Of a stretch of 48,730 nt of DNA, positions 37,601 to 47,176 are shown piece by piece; position 1 is the stretch's first letter, and the number at the start of each line of letters is the position of its first letter. This DNA comes from Azonexus sp. (GTDB lineage Bacteria; Pseudomonadota; Gammaproteobacteria; Burkholderiales; Rhodocyclaceae), in assembly GCA_031277255.1 (NCBI GenBank), contig JAITMS010000060.1, positions 1 to 48,730 of the forward strand, written 5' to 3'. Below the pieces are notes generated by a model. It saw only the letters and a program-made list of their open reading frames with translations, had not been told where the DNA came from and made no database searches. Made by a program: the position numbers and the translations under genes.

Positions 37601-38920
37601 ATGTTGCCAAGGTATTTTCCGGCGCTGGCCGCCCTGTTCATCGCCCTGCCCCTGACGGCCGCCGCTGCGCCGGTCTGGCAGAATCTTTCGGCCGAGCCGG
37701 GCAAGCGCATTGAACTGGATCGCACCAGCATCAAGCGCAGCGGCCCGATGGTCGAGGCGGTGAGCCGCATGGCGCTTGACCGGGATTTGATCGACCCGCA
37801 GTCCGGCAGCGCCTACCAGATCATTGAAGTGCTCACCCGTTACGACTGCGTGGCGCGCAACGCCAGCACCCTCAAGCGCACCTTCTGGAAAGACGAGGCC
37901 ATCGTCCGCCAGGAAACGCTCAAGGGCGTCGAGTTACCCGTGCGCAGCGGCACGCTCGACGACAAGGTGCTGCGCGAAGTTTGCCGACCGCCGAAAGACA
38001 GTCAGGCCGATCTGGTCGCCAAGGCCAACGAAGCCGCCAGCGCCTTGCGCGAAGCCAACGAGGCACTGCTGAAAAAGGAGCGGGCGGCGACGGCGACGCC
38101 GCCCAAGCCTGCCGCCGCCGCATCCGGCGGCAAGGCGGCGGCCAAACCGCCGCCCGCCAAACCACCCGCCCGCGCCGCCGCCCCGGCCAAAAAGGCAAGC
38201 GGCGGCTACATGCTCGAAGTCGTCCGCCACGACAAGCAGAAACCGCCCGTCGAGTGGTCTTACGAAGGCGCGGGCGGGCCGGAAAACTGGGCCAGGCTCG
38301 ACCCGCAGAATGCCCTCTGCGGCTCCGGCCAGCGCCAGTCGCCAATCGACATCCGTGACGGCATCAAGGTCGATGTCGAGCCGATCCGCTTCAACTATCA
38401 GCCTTCCGGCTTCCGCATCATCGACAGCGGTCATGCGCTTGAGGTCTTTCTCGGCGCCAACAGCTTTACCCTGACGGGCAAGACCTACGCCCTGGAGCAG
38501 ATCCGCTTTCACCATCCCGCCGAGGAAGTCATCGCCGGCCGCCGCTACGAGATGTCAGCGCATCTCTGGCATCGCGCCGATGACGGGCAACGGGTGGTCA
38601 TCGCCGTGCTCCTTGAGCGCGGCGCGGAAAACACGTTTATCCAGACCCTGTGGAACTACCTGCCGCTGGAAAAACATCTCGGCGTCGAACCGCCCGGCAT
38701 CACCGTCCAGCCCGACGCGCTACTGCCCGTCTCGCGCAGTTACTACGCCTACATGGGGTCGCTGACCACGCCGCCATGCAGCGAAGGCGTGCTGTGGCTG
38801 GTGATGAAGCAGCCGGTGGCGATTTCGGCGGAGCAGATCGACATCTTCGCCCGCCTCTATCAAAACAACGCCCGCCCGCTACAGGCGACTGCCGGGCGTC
38901 TGATCAAGGAAGGCCGCTGA
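37601..38920 (+). CDS. Alpha-carbonic-anhydrase-like protein with an N-terminal extension; one zinc ligand lost
   Basis: 439 residues. Signal peptide (ALAALFIALPLTAAAA), an N-terminal domain to about 150 resembling surface-adhesin-E-like periplasmic modules, an Ala/Pro/Lys-rich linker (about 165-205), then an alpha-CA domain: WSYEG...GP-NW, QRQSPIDI, SGHALEV (shuttle His), SLTTPPCSEGVLW. The zinc motif, normally QxHxH, reads QIRFHHP: the first ligand is Arg302, while His304 and His321 (SAHLWHR) remain, and the Glu of the ELH motif is Ser. The same His-to-Arg change occurs in vertebrate CA-related protein VIII, which is inactive, so this may be a non-catalytic binding protein. ATG at 37601; TAGAAT ends 7 bases before it. 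Confidence 0.85.
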   Translation: MLPRYFPALAALFIALPLTAAAAPVWQNLSAEPGKRIELDRTSIKRSGPMVEAVSRMALDRDLIDPQSGSAYQIIEVLTRYDCVARNASTLKRTFWKDEAIVRQETLKGVELPVRSGTLDDKVLREVCRPPKDSQADLVAKANEAASALREANEALLKKERAATATPPKPAAAASGGKAAAKPPPAKPPARAAAPAKKASGGYMLEVVRHDKQKPPVEWSYEGAGGPENWARLDPQNALCGSGQRQSPIDIRDGIKVDVEPIRFNYQPSGFRIIDSGHALEVFLGANSFTLTGKTYALEQIRFHHPAEEVIAGRRYEMSAHLWHRADDGQRVVIAVLLERGAENTFIQTLWNYLPLEKHLGVEPPGITVQPDALLPVSRSYYAYMGSLTTPPCSEGVLWLVMKQPVAISAEQIDIFARLYQNNARPLQATAGRLIKEGR

Positions 38921-38938
38921 AGGCCGCAAGCTCTCGGC

Positions 38939-38944
38939 TATAAT
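38939..38944 (+). promoter_or_regulatory. -10 element for the Pcm-like gene
   Basis: A perfect TATAAT 50 bases before the ATG at 38994; the -35 match is poor. Confidence 0.4.
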
Positions 38945-38993
38945 CCTTTTTTCCCGAAATTCAGCTACCGCGACCCATTCTTCGGAGATTGCC

Positions 38994-39647
38994 ATGAACA
39001 TCGAGCAAGCGCGCTTCAACATGATCGAACAGCAGATTCGCCCCTGGGAGGTGCTCGATCCGCAGGTGCTCGACCTGCTGTTCGTCGTCAAACGCGAGCA
39101 TTTCACGCCGCCGGTTTATCGCAACCTGGCGTTTGCCGACATGGAAATTCCGCTCGGCGAAGGCCAGACGATGCTGGCGCCGAAAATCGAGGCCAAGCTG
39201 TTGCAGGAACTGGGGCTGAAAAAAACCGACAAGGTGCTGGAAATCGGCGCTGGCAGCGGCTACATGGCCGCCCTGCTGGCCGCCCGCGCCGGTCACGTGG
39301 TCAGCGTCGAAAACCGTCCGGCTCTGGCCGAACAGGCCCGCCGCAATCTGGCGGCGGTCGGCGTCGCCAACGTCACGGTCGAAACCGGCGACGGCCTGGC
39401 CGGTTGGGCCGCCCGCGGCCCTTACGACGCCATTGTCGTCTCCGGCTCCGTGCCGGAAATCCCCCCGGCGCTGCTCAAACAGTTGCGCCTGGGCGGGCGG
39501 CTGGCCGCCATTGTCGGCGTCGAGCCGGTGATGGAAGCCGTGCTCGTCACCTGCACCGGCGAAGGCGTCTATCACACGGTCAATCTGTTCGAGACGGTTG
39601 CGCCGCCGCTTGACGGCATCGCCGCCAAACCCGCTTTCACGCTCTAA
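38994..39647 (+). CDS. pcm: Protein-L-isoaspartate O-methyltransferase family protein
   Basis: 217 residues. SAM-binding VLEIGAGSGYMAALLA and motif GDGLAGW...YDAIVVSGSVPEIP; N-terminal FNMIEQQIRPWEVLD. Clear Pcm family but divergent; this type often stands just before tolC in betaproteobacteria, so a role other than isoaspartate repair is possible. Confidence 0.88.
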   Translation: MNIEQARFNMIEQQIRPWEVLDPQVLDLLFVVKREHFTPPVYRNLAFADMEIPLGEGQTMLAPKIEAKLLQELGLKKTDKVLEIGAGSGYMAALLAARAGHVVSVENRPALAEQARRNLAAVGVANVTVETGDGLAGWAARGPYDAIVVSGSVPEIPPALLKQLRLGGRLAAIVGVEPVMEAVLVTCTGEGVYHTVNLFETVAPPLDGIAAKPAFTL

Positions 39648-39686
39648 AAATCCTGAAAAATAGTTCACCACGAAGCGCGCAAACCA

Positions 39687-39794
39687 CCCCGTTCGCCCTG
39701 AGCCTGTCGAAGGGGCCTGTCCTGAGCCTGTCGAAGGGCGGAGCGGAGAAAAGGTATGAAGAAAGCGGGCTTCGACAAGCTCAGCCCGAACGGG
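39687..39794. repeat. Compound palindromic repeat before tolC
   Basis: CCCCGTTCGCCCTGAGCCTG... and, inverted, GGGCTTCGACAAGCTCAG...CCGAACGGG, with a second direct copy of CCTGAGCCTGTCGAAGGG at 39721. This TTCGACAGGCTCAG family is common in bacterial genomes. Ends 14 bases before the tolC start. Confidence 0.8.
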
Positions 39795-39807
39795 TATAGG
39801 CGCAACA

Positions 39808-41154
39808 TTGAGAACGGCAGCCTGTCTGTTTGCCCTTGCACTCGCCAGCCCGGCCTTCGGCGCCGACCTGCTGCAAATCTACCGGGCCGCCGAGGACAAC
39901 GACCCGGTCTATGCCGCCGCCCGTTCGGCGCTCGACGCCGGGCGCGAGAAACTGCCGCAGGGTCTGGCCGGTCTGCTGCCCAGTCTGGCGTTTTCGGCCA
40001 ATACCAACTGGAATGACAACGAGCAATCGCTGGGCGACATCCCCGGCAACCTCTTTGGCAGCCTCCCCGGCGGCGACCGGCAGCGTTTCAATGCCCACGG
40101 CTACCAGTTGAGCCTGTCGCAACCGCTGTTCCACTGGCAGAACTGGCTGGCCTACGACCAGGCGAAATTTCAGGTGGCCGAAGCCGAGGCCCATTTTGCC
40201 CAGGCTCGGCAGGATTTGATTCTGCGCGTCGCCCAGGCTTATTTCGACCTCCTGTTTGCCGAGGAAAACCTCAGCGCGGTGCGCGCCAACAAGGAAGCGA
40301 TCGATCAGCAACTGGCCGCCGCCAAAACCAATTTCGATGTCGGCGCGGCCACCATCACCGATACACACGAGGCGCAAGCCCGCTACGACCTCGCCCTGGC
40401 GCAGGAAATCGCCGCCGAAAGCGATCTCGAAGCCAAACAGAACGCCCTCCAGGCCATCATCGGCCAGCCGCCGGGCCAGCTCGCGCCGCTGAAAAAAGAC
40501 GCCGAACCCGGCCCGCCGCAACCCGCCGACCTCAAAGAATGGGTCAGCGCCGCCGAACAAGGCGCTATCGCCGTGCAGATTCAGCAGGCGGTAGCGGCCA
40601 TTGCCGAGCGCGAAGTCGACCGCCAGCGCGCCGGGCATTATCCGACCGTCGATCTGGTCGCCAACTACGCCTACAGCAAATCCTTCTACCAAGGCTTCGG
40701 CATGCTCGAAACCGACGCCCGCAACATCGGCCTCCAGCTCAACGTACCGCTTTACCAGGGCGGCCAGATCAACTCCCGCCAGCGCGAAGCCAGCGCCAAC
40801 CGCGCGGCGGCCCTGGCTTCGCTCGAAGCCGCCCGGCGCAGCGCGGCGCTCGCCGCCCGCCAGCATTACCTCGGCGTCTCAAGCGGCCTCGCCCAGATCC
40901 GCGCCCTCAAGGTCGCCCTGATGTCTTCGCAGGCAGCCCTGAAATCAAACAAAACCGGCTACGAGGTTGGCGTGCGCATCAATATCGACGTGCTCAATGC
41001 CGAAAATCAGGTCTACATCACCCGCCGCGACCTCGCCCGCGCCACCTTCGACACTCTGCTCGCCCAACTGCGGCTGAAAAGCGCCATCGGCGCGCTCGGC
41101 GACGACGACGTGCGGGCCTTGAATACCCTACTTGATTCGTCGGCGGAGCGGTAG
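39808..41154 (+). CDS. tolC: TolC-family outer membrane channel
   Basis: 448 residues, outer-membrane factor of type I secretion and efflux. Signal peptide ends ALASPAFGA, mature ADLLQIYRAAEDNDP; two repeated OEP domains (LSLSQPLFHWQNWLAYDQAKF and LQLNVPLYQGGQINSRQREA). The only in-frame start is TTG 39808 with a weak AGG; the signal peptide then has a single basic residue. An out-of-frame ATGAAGAAA with good GGAGAAAAGG lies at 39756, just inside the repeat (see findings). Confidence 0.88.
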   Translation: MRTAACLFALALASPAFGADLLQIYRAAEDNDPVYAAARSALDAGREKLPQGLAGLLPSLAFSANTNWNDNEQSLGDIPGNLFGSLPGGDRQRFNAHGYQLSLSQPLFHWQNWLAYDQAKFQVAEAEAHFAQARQDLILRVAQAYFDLLFAEENLSAVRANKEAIDQQLAAAKTNFDVGAATITDTHEAQARYDLALAQEIAAESDLEAKQNALQAIIGQPPGQLAPLKKDAEPGPPQPADLKEWVSAAEQGAIAVQIQQAVAAIAEREVDRQRAGHYPTVDLVANYAYSKSFYQGFGMLETDARNIGLQLNVPLYQGGQINSRQREASANRAAALASLEAARRSAALAARQHYLGVSSGLAQIRALKVALMSSQAALKSNKTGYEVGVRINIDVLNAENQVYITRRDLARATFDTLLAQLRLKSAIGALGDDDVRALNTLLDSSAER

Positions 41155-41189
41155 GCAGGCAAACCCATGACGTAAACAGGGATAAAACA

Positions 41190-41651
41190 TTGGAAATACA
41201 AGGTTTGCTTCTTCCTCGCGGCTTCGTTAGTTGCATTGAGCGCGGCGTCTTGCGGCGCAAACAGGGTTCGTGGCAACTTCGCAAACCTTTTGATGCTTAC
41301 GGCAATCCCTTGGAAACCGAGCTGTCGACAGTCTATGAAAGCATCGAACAAATTGAGCGGGAATCTGATCGCCTGTCGCTGGATTTTCCAGCGGATATTG
41401 ATGATTCCCCTGATCCATTTTGCGCTATCCCAGGTTTTATCCCTTACATTACTGATTTTAGACAAATTCTTGCCTTTGCCGCTTCAGCCGATGGCGCTCC
41501 TTTTTGCTTCGACTACCGGGATGGCATGGAACCAACGATCATCTGGTGGGCCGATGCTTATTGGCATCGCATAGCGCCATCATTCTCTGAGTTTTTAGGT
41601 CTTTTCACCATTGATAAAACGCCTGACATCGACTTGATTCAGGCAGGCTAA
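41190..41651 (+). CDS. SMI1/KNR4 (SUKH)-like protein
   Basis: 153 residues, acidic, cytoplasmic. The stretch APFCFDYRDGMEPTIIWWAD followed by SFSEFLGLF is the C-terminal part of SUKH domains, which are mostly immunity proteins of contact-dependent toxins. Start is TTG 41190 (no ATG in frame), AGGGA upstream. Overlaps the waaA end by 4 bases, convergent. No toxin is adjacent. Confidence 0.65.
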   Translation: MEIQGLLLPRGFVSCIERGVLRRKQGSWQLRKPFDAYGNPLETELSTVYESIEQIERESDRLSLDFPADIDDSPDPFCAIPGFIPYITDFRQILAFAASADGAPFCFDYRDGMEPTIIWWADAYWHRIAPSFSEFLGLFTIDKTPDIDLIQAG

Positions 41652-42931
41652 AGCGCACCCCGGTTGATTCGAGCAACAAGCGCCAGCGTTCGCTCCGTCG
41701 CGCCGCGGTGGGCGCGGGCGAAAGCGCCTGCCGCTTGGCGCATGGCGGCTAGCTGGGCGGGGTCGGCGAGGAGTTGCTGTCCGGTTTCGACCAGTGTTAC
41801 CGCATCCGCCACTCGCCGCGCCGCGCCAGCGGCGATGGCGTCTGCCGTCGCCTGGGCAAAATTGAAGGTATGCGGCCCGATGAGCACCGGGCAATCGCAG
41901 GCCGCCGCCTCGATCAGATTTTGTCCGCCAAGCGGCAGCAGGCTGCCGCCGATAAAGGCGAGGTCGGCGAGACGGTAGTAAGCCGCCATTTCGCCCATGC
42001 TGTCGCCCAGCCAGACCGCGCAGGCGGCATCCGGCAGGCCCAGGCTGCGCCGTTGCCAGCGCCAGCCCTGACGGTCGAGCAGGGCGGCGACATCGGCAAA
42101 ACGCTGCGGATGGCGCGGCACGAGAACGAGCAGGGCGGCGGACGCGCGTTGGCGTCCTTGGTCGCGCCAGGCGGCGAGCAGCAATTCCTCCTCGCCGTCG
42201 CGGGTGCTGGCGGCGAGAAAAACCGGGCGCGAAGGAATAGCCGCCCGCCACTGTTCGCCCAGCGCCAGTTTTTCCGGGGCGGGCGTCACGTCGAACTTGA
42301 GATTGCCGCAGACTTCAACCCTTGCCGCGCCCAGCACCGCGATGCGCCGGGCGTCATCCGCCGTCTGCGCGCCAACCCCGGCCAGCGCCGCAAAGGCCGG
42401 TCGCACGAGCCGTGGCAACCGCCCGTAACCCTTGGCCGAACGTTCCGACAGCCGGGCATTGGCGAGCATCACCGGAACCTGCCGGGCAGCAGCAGCCGCC
42501 AGCAGATTCGGCCAGATTTCCGTCTCCATCAAGACACCAAAAGCAGGCTGAAAATGCGCCAGAAACCGCCGCGTCGCGCCCGGATAATCGTAAGGCAGGT
42601 AGGCTTGCGTGACCCGCCCGCCCGCCCGCTCGCCATAAACCGCGTGGCCCGCCGCGCGGCCCGTCGGCGTCATGCTGGTGAGGAGAATATGATGCCCCGG
42701 CCAGTTGGCCAGCAAGCCCTCGATCAGCGGCTCTGCCGCCCGCGTCTCGCCGACCGACACGGCATGAACCCAGATCAGCGGCGATGGCGGCTTTGGCCCG
42801 CCATAAAAACCGTAACGCTCGCCCAGATGCCGAAGGTAAGCCGCTTGCCGCCGCGCCCGCCACAACAGACGCAGCCCGATCAGGGGCGTCGCCAGATACC
42901 AGAGGAGGGAATAGAGCCAGCGGGGCATCAT
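41648..42931 (-). CDS. waaA: 3-deoxy-D-manno-octulosonic acid (Kdo) transferase
   Basis: Adds Kdo to lipid A; 427 residues. N-terminal membrane anchor (LYSLLWYLATPLIGLRLLW), WVHAVSVGETRAAEPLI with the catalytic Glu region, METEIWPNLL, and FIGGSLLPLGGQNLIEAAA of GT30 enzymes. A second ATG follows at once (42928). Follows waaC without a gap. Confidence 0.95.
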   Translation of the reverse strand: MMPRWLYSLLWYLATPLIGLRLLWRARRQAAYLRHLGERYGFYGGPKPPSPLIWVHAVSVGETRAAEPLIEGLLANWPGHHILLTSMTPTGRAAGHAVYGERAGGRVTQAYLPYDYPGATRRFLAHFQPAFGVLMETEIWPNLLAAAAARQVPVMLANARLSERSAKGYGRLPRLVRPAFAALAGVGAQTADDARRIAVLGAARVEVCGNLKFDVTPAPEKLALGEQWRAAIPSRPVFLAASTRDGEEELLLAAWRDQGRQRASAALLVLVPRHPQRFADVAALLDRQGWRWQRRSLGLPDAACAVWLGDSMGEMAAYYRLADLAFIGGSLLPLGGQNLIEAAACDCPVLIGPHTFNFAQATADAIAAGAARRVADAVTLVETGQQLLADPAQLAAMRQAAGAFARAHRGATERTLALVARINRGAL

Positions 42932-43990
42932 TCAGGGAAGCGGCGCGGGTTGTGATGAGTGTGCGGCGTAGGGCGGGTCTTGACCCGCCGATCCGAAGTC
43001 AATTTGAGGTTGGATTGGCGGGTCAAGACCCGCCCTACGCTTGCCAATCGCCCCCAACGCCTCAAGCACCGCCGCCACCGGCGGCACTTGTCCCTTGCCG
43101 CCGAGGTTGCGGTGGAAGCCGCTGCCGAAAACGCCGGTCAGGCCGGGGGCGGTGGCGGTGTAGAGGGCGATGGTCGGGATTTTGAGGGCGGCGGCGAGGT
43201 GGGTGAGGCCGGTATCGACGCCGATCACTGCCTGCGCCCCGGCCAGCACGCCAGCCAGGGCGGGAATGTCGAGCGGCGGCGCGGCGACGGCGGCGGGGAT
43301 GGCGGCGGCGAGATGCGCCGCCCGCTGGCGTTCCGGGGCGCTGCCGCCGGGCAGGACGGCGTGGCAGCCTTGTTCGTGCAGGCGCTGGCCGAGTTCCCGC
43401 CAATGCGCTTCCGGCCACAGTTTGTCGTCGCGGCTGGTGGCGGTGAGCAGCACCGCGTAAGGCGCGGGCGGCAGCCAGGGGAAGGCGGCGGGCGATGCGG
43501 TAATGCCGTAATCTGGCGCCTCATCGACCGTATAGCCGAAAACCGCCGCCGCCAGCCGCCGGTTGCGGACGACCGCGTGTTCCGTCTTCGATACCGCGAC
43601 GTGGCGCTGATAAAACCGCGCCGCCAGCGGCTCGCGGATCGAGGCGGCGTCATAGCCGCAGCGCGGGCCGATGGCTTGCATGGCGATCAAGGCGCTTTTC
43701 AGCAGCCCTTGCGTATCCAGCACAAAGTCGTAAGTGTGCGCTCGCATTAGGGCGCGAAAGGCGGCCACTTCCCGCCATGTCTGCCGAGCAAACAATTGCT
43801 TTTTCCAGCGCCGCAGGGCGACCGGCAACACTGCCGCCACGCCCGGATGCAGGCGCGGGATGGCGGCGAAATTTTCTTCGACGCACCAGTCGATGACGGC
43901 GTCGGGGAAATGGCGGCGGATGTCGCTGACCACCGGCAGGTTGTGAATCACGTCGCCGAGCGAGGAAGTTTTCACGGTCAGGATACGCAT
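42932..43990 (-). CDS. waaC: Lipopolysaccharide heptosyltransferase I
   Basis: Transfers the first L-glycero-D-manno-heptose to Kdo; 352 residues. GT9 features: VKTSSLGDVIHNLPVVSDI, LDTQGLLKSALIA, VLLTATSRDDKLWPEAHW, GVDTGLTHLAAAL. The last 35 or so residues (after ALGAIGKRR) are coded by an inserted palindromic repeat and are not part of the enzyme family. Confidence 0.95.
   Translation of the reverse strand: MRILTVKTSSLGDVIHNLPVVSDIRRHFPDAVIDWCVEENFAAIPRLHPGVAAVLPVALRRWKKQLFARQTWREVAAFRALMRAHTYDFVLDTQGLLKSALIAMQAIGPRCGYDAASIREPLAARFYQRHVAVSKTEHAVVRNRRLAAAVFGYTVDEAPDYGITASPAAFPWLPPAPYAVLLTATSRDDKLWPEAHWRELGQRLHEQGCHAVLPGGSAPERQRAAHLAAAIPAAVAAPPLDIPALAGVLAGAQAVIGVDTGLTHLAAALKIPTIALYTATAPGLTGVFGSGFHRNLGGKGQVPPVAAVLEALGAIGKRRAGLDPPIQPQIDFGSAGQDPPYAAHSSQPAPLP
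42968..43038. repeat. Palindromic repeat inside the waaC 3' end
   Basis: GTAGGGCGGGTCTTGACCCG... (22 bases) and its exact complement at 43017-43038 around a 27-base loop. A widespread bacterial repeat type. It supplies the waaC C-terminal tail. Confidence 0.85.
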
Positions 43991-44111
43991 CGGCGGCTAA
44001 GATGACGGTTTGTCGAAGCCGTGATTATAAATGCCCGCCCGCCGCTGGCCCTGCCGGTCACGTCGGCAGACGGTGCGATAGAATCCGGCGATCATTATTG
44101 CGGGGTTTATC

Positions 44112-45119
44112 GTGAAAATTCTCATCACCGGCGCTGCCGGTTTTATCGGCATGACCGCCGGGTTGCGCCTTCTGGCCCGTGGCGATACCGTCGTCGGTCT
44201 GGATAATCTCAACGACTATTACGATGTCAAGCTAAAGGAAAGCCGCCTCGCCCGCCTCTCCGGCCAGGCCAATTTCCGCTTCGTCAAGCTCGATGTCGCC
44301 GACCGGGCCGGGATGGAGAGCCTGTTCGCCCGCGAGAAATTTGACCAGGTGATCCACCTCGCCGCCCAGGCCGGCGTCCGTTACTCGCTGCAAAATCCGC
44401 ACGCCTACATCGACAGCAATGTGGTTGGCTTTGTCAATATTCTCGAAGGCTGCCGCCACAACCGGGTGGCGCATCTGGTCTATGCCTCCAGTTCCAGCGT
44501 CTACGGCGGCAATACGCGGATGCCTTTTTCCGAGCATGACAGCGTCGATCATCCGGTCAGTCTCTATGCCGCGACCAAGAAGGCCAACGAGTTGATGGCC
44601 CACACCTACAGCCATCTCTATGGCCTGCCGACCACGGGGCTGCGCTTCTTCACGGTTTATGGCCCCTGGGGCCGCCCGGACATGGCCTTGTTCCTGTTTA
44701 CCAAGGCGATTCTCGAAGGGCGGCCGATCGACGTTTTCAACTACGGCGACATGCGCCGCGACTTCACCTACATCGACGACATCGCCGAAGGCATGATCCG
44801 CGTTCTCGACCGCACCGCCACGGCCCGCGCGGATTACGACCCGCTGCTCGCCGATCCGGCGACGAGCAACGTGCCTTACCGCCTGTTCAACATCGGCAAC
44901 AACAACCCGGTATCGCTGCTCGACTACATCGGCGCCATTGAACAGGCCCTTGGCCGCCCCGCGGAAAAACGCCTGCTGCCGTTGCAAGATGGCGACGTGC
45001 CAGCCACCTACGCCGATACCGCGCTGCTCGACGACTGGGTCGGCTTCGTCCCGGCGACTTCCGTTAGCGAAGGCGTCCGCCGTTTCGTCGCCTGGTACCG
45101 CGAGTATTACGGCGTCTGA
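44112..45119 (+). CDS. NAD-dependent epimerase, UDP-glucuronate 4-epimerase type
   Basis: 335 residues, extended [20 protein letters not shown] for [13 protein letters not shown], catalytic Y-x3-K ([15 protein letters not shown]), [23 protein letters not shown] and [11 protein letters not shown]. These match UDP-GlcA 4-epimerases of capsule/O-antigen pathways. GTG start; divergent from waaC. TAGAAT at 44079 may be its -10. Confidence 0.88.
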   Translation: MKILITGAAGFIGMTAGLRLLARGDTVVGLDNLNDYYDVKLKESRLARLSGQANFRFVKLDVADRAGMESLFAREKFDQVIHLAAQAGVRYSLQNPHAYIDSNVVGFVNILEGCRHNRVAHLVYASSSSVYGGNTRMPFSEHDSVDHPVSLYAATKKANELMAHTYSHLYGLPTTGLRFFTVYGPWGRPDMALFLFTKAILEGRPIDVFNYGDMRRDFTYIDDIAEGMIRVLDRTATARADYDPLLADPATSNVPYRLFNIGNNNPVSLLDYIGAIEQALGRPAEKRLLPLQDGDVPATYADTALLDDWVGFVPATSVSEGVRRFVAWYREYYGV

Positions 45120-45166
45120 CGGCAAGCCGCCAGCCGATCCCCTTCAATCCGCCAAGAGCCAAAACC

Positions 45167-46990
45167 ATGTGTGGAATCGTCGCCGCTGCCGCCGCCAGCA
45201 ATATCGTCCCCGTTCTCATCGAAGGGCTGAAGAAGCTCGAATATCGCGGCTACGACTCGGCGGGGCTGGCCGTCATCGCCGGCGAGAACATCCGCCGCCT
45301 CCGCTCGGTCGGTCGCGTTTCTGAGTTGGGCAGCGCCGCCGCCGCTGTCAGCGCCATCACCGGCATTGCCCACACGCGCTGGGCGACGCACGGCGTACCG
45401 AGCGAAAAGAACGCCCACCCGCATGTTTCCGGCGCCATTGCCGTGGTGCACAACGGCATTATCGAAAATTACGCAACCCTGCGCGCCGAACTGACGGCCC
45501 AGGGCTACGTCTTTACCTCCGATACCGATACCGAAAGCATCGCCCATCTGATCGCCGCCCAGCTTAAAGAGGAGCCAGACCTGTTCGCCGCCGTGCGCCT
45601 GGCCTGCCGCCGTCTCGTTGGCGCTTACGCCATTGCCGTCATCGACAGCCGCCAGCCCGGCAAAGTCGTCGTCGCCCGCGAAGGCTCGCCGCTGCTCCTC
45701 GGCGTGACCTCGGACGGCAACTATGCGGCGTCGGATGCTTCCGCCCTGTTGCAGGTGACGCGCGATGTCATTTATCTGGAAAACGGCGATGTCGCCGAAC
45801 TGACGCCAGCGGGCGCGCGCATCAGCCTGTTCGACGGCACGCCGGTCGAGCGCCCGGTGCACCTGTCGGAACTGTCGCCTGCCGCCATTGAACTCGGCGC
45901 TTATCGCCACTACATGCAGAAGGAAATTTTCGAGCAGCCCGAGGCGCTAGCCAACACGCTGGAAATCGTCGGTGGCAGCAAAACGATACAACCCGGCATG
46001 TTCGGCGCCGAAGCTAGCGTGTTGCTTGCCGATGTCGACCACATCCTGATTCTTGCCTGCGGCACCAGCAACCACTCCGGCCTCGTTGCCCGCTACTGGC
46101 TCGAAGCCATTGCCGGGGTGCCATGCACGGTCGAAGTCGCCAGCGAATACCGTTATCGCACCTCGGTTGCCAATCCGCGCCAGTTGATCGTCGCCATTTC
46201 GCAATCGGGCGAAACGGCGGATACGCTGGCGGCGCTGCGCCACGCCAAGGCGCTCGGCCAGCACAAAACGCTGGCCATCTGCAACGTGCCGGAATCGGCC
46301 ATCGTCCGCGAATGTGCCTTGCGCTTCATCACCCGCGCCGGGCCGGAAATCGGCGTCGCCTCGACCAAGGCTTTTACGACCCAACTGGCCGCCCTGTTCC
46401 TGCTCACCCTGGTCATGGCCAAACTGCGCCAGCGCCTTGAAAGCGAACAGGAAAGCGCCTTTATCGAACAACTGCGCCACCTGCCGGTAGCGGTCAACAA
46501 CATTCTCGAACTCGAACCGGCCATCGAAACCTGGGCCAAACGCTTCGCCAGCAAGCAGCATGCCCTGTTCCTCGGCCGTGGGCGGCATTACCCGATCGCC
46601 CTGGAAGGCGCCTTGAAACTCAAGGAAATTTCCTACATCCACGCCGAAGCCTACCCGGCGGGCGAACTCAAACACGGCCCGCTGGCTCTGGTCGACCGGG
46701 AAATGCCGGTCATCGCCGTCGCCCCCAAGGATGTCTTGCTCGACAAACTCAAATCCAACCTTGAAGTCGTCCAGGCCCGTGGCGGCGAACTTTACGTTTT
46801 TGCCGACGCCGACTCGGAAATTCCCGAATCAGAAGGCGTCAGCATCCTCCGCCTGCCCGAACACTACGGCGCGCTGTCGCCCATTCTCCACGTCGTCCCG
46901 CTGCAACTCCTGTCCTACCACGCCGCCCTGGTCAAAGGCACGGACGTGGACAAACCGCGCAATCTCGCCAAGTCGGTGACGGTCGAATGA
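45167..46990 (+). CDS. glmS: Glutamine-fructose-6-phosphate aminotransferase (isomerising)
   Basis: Makes glucosamine 6-phosphate, the entry to UDP-GlcNAc. 607 residues: Cys2 nucleophile (MCGIVAAAA), glutaminase THNRWATHG-type [17 protein letters not shown], two SIS domains ([41 protein letters not shown]), and the C-terminal AKSVTVE. 47 bases after the epimerase, likely one transcript. No glmS ribozyme is visible. Confidence 0.97.
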   Translation: MCGIVAAAAASNIVPVLIEGLKKLEYRGYDSAGLAVIAGENIRRLRSVGRVSELGSAAAAVSAITGIAHTRWATHGVPSEKNAHPHVSGAIAVVHNGIIENYATLRAELTAQGYVFTSDTDTESIAHLIAAQLKEEPDLFAAVRLACRRLVGAYAIAVIDSRQPGKVVVAREGSPLLLGVTSDGNYAASDASALLQVTRDVIYLENGDVAELTPAGARISLFDGTPVERPVHLSELSPAAIELGAYRHYMQKEIFEQPEALANTLEIVGGSKTIQPGMFGAEASVLLADVDHILILACGTSNHSGLVARYWLEAIAGVPCTVEVASEYRYRTSVANPRQLIVAISQSGETADTLAALRHAKALGQHKTLAICNVPESAIVRECALRFITRAGPEIGVASTKAFTTQLAALFLLTLVMAKLRQRLESEQESAFIEQLRHLPVAVNNILELEPAIETWAKRFASKQHALFLGRGRHYPIALEGALKLKEISYIHAEAYPAGELKHGPLALVDREMPVIAVAPKDVLLDKLKSNLEVVQARGGELYVFADADSEIPESEGVSILRLPEHYGALSPILHVVPLQLLSYHAALVKGTDVDKPRNLAKSVTVE

Positions 46991-47013
46991 AGACCTACCG
47001 GCATCCTGCTTTT

Positions 47014-47150
47014 CTCCCCTCCCCCCGCGTGGGGGAGGGGCTGGGGGAGAGGGGGCGGGACTTGCGTTCTTGCCGCAATCGCCAGCAGAAGCCGCCTGCG
47101 GCGGCCACCCCTCTCCCCAACCCTCTCCCACAAGGGGAGAGGGCGGGTTT
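47014..47150. repeat. C/G-rich palindromic repeat region between glmS and apaH
   Basis: Left: CCCCTCCCCC-CGCGT-GGGGGAGGGG hairpin followed by CTGGGGGAGAGGGG. Right: CCCCTCTCCCCAACCCTCTC and a local CCCTCTCCC-ACAA-GGGGAGAGGG hairpin. The two halves are inverted to each other. A common type of intergenic repeat; it may end glmS transcription. Confidence 0.75.
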
Positions 47151-47176
47151 CTGCCTGGTGGCCTAAGGGCGCATTC

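Noticed and set aside
39756-40016. MKKAGFDK... frame over the tolC start as a separate gene
   Set aside because: After the first codons it is made of the palindromic repeat and then an out-of-frame reading of tolC; kept only as a clue to a damaged start.
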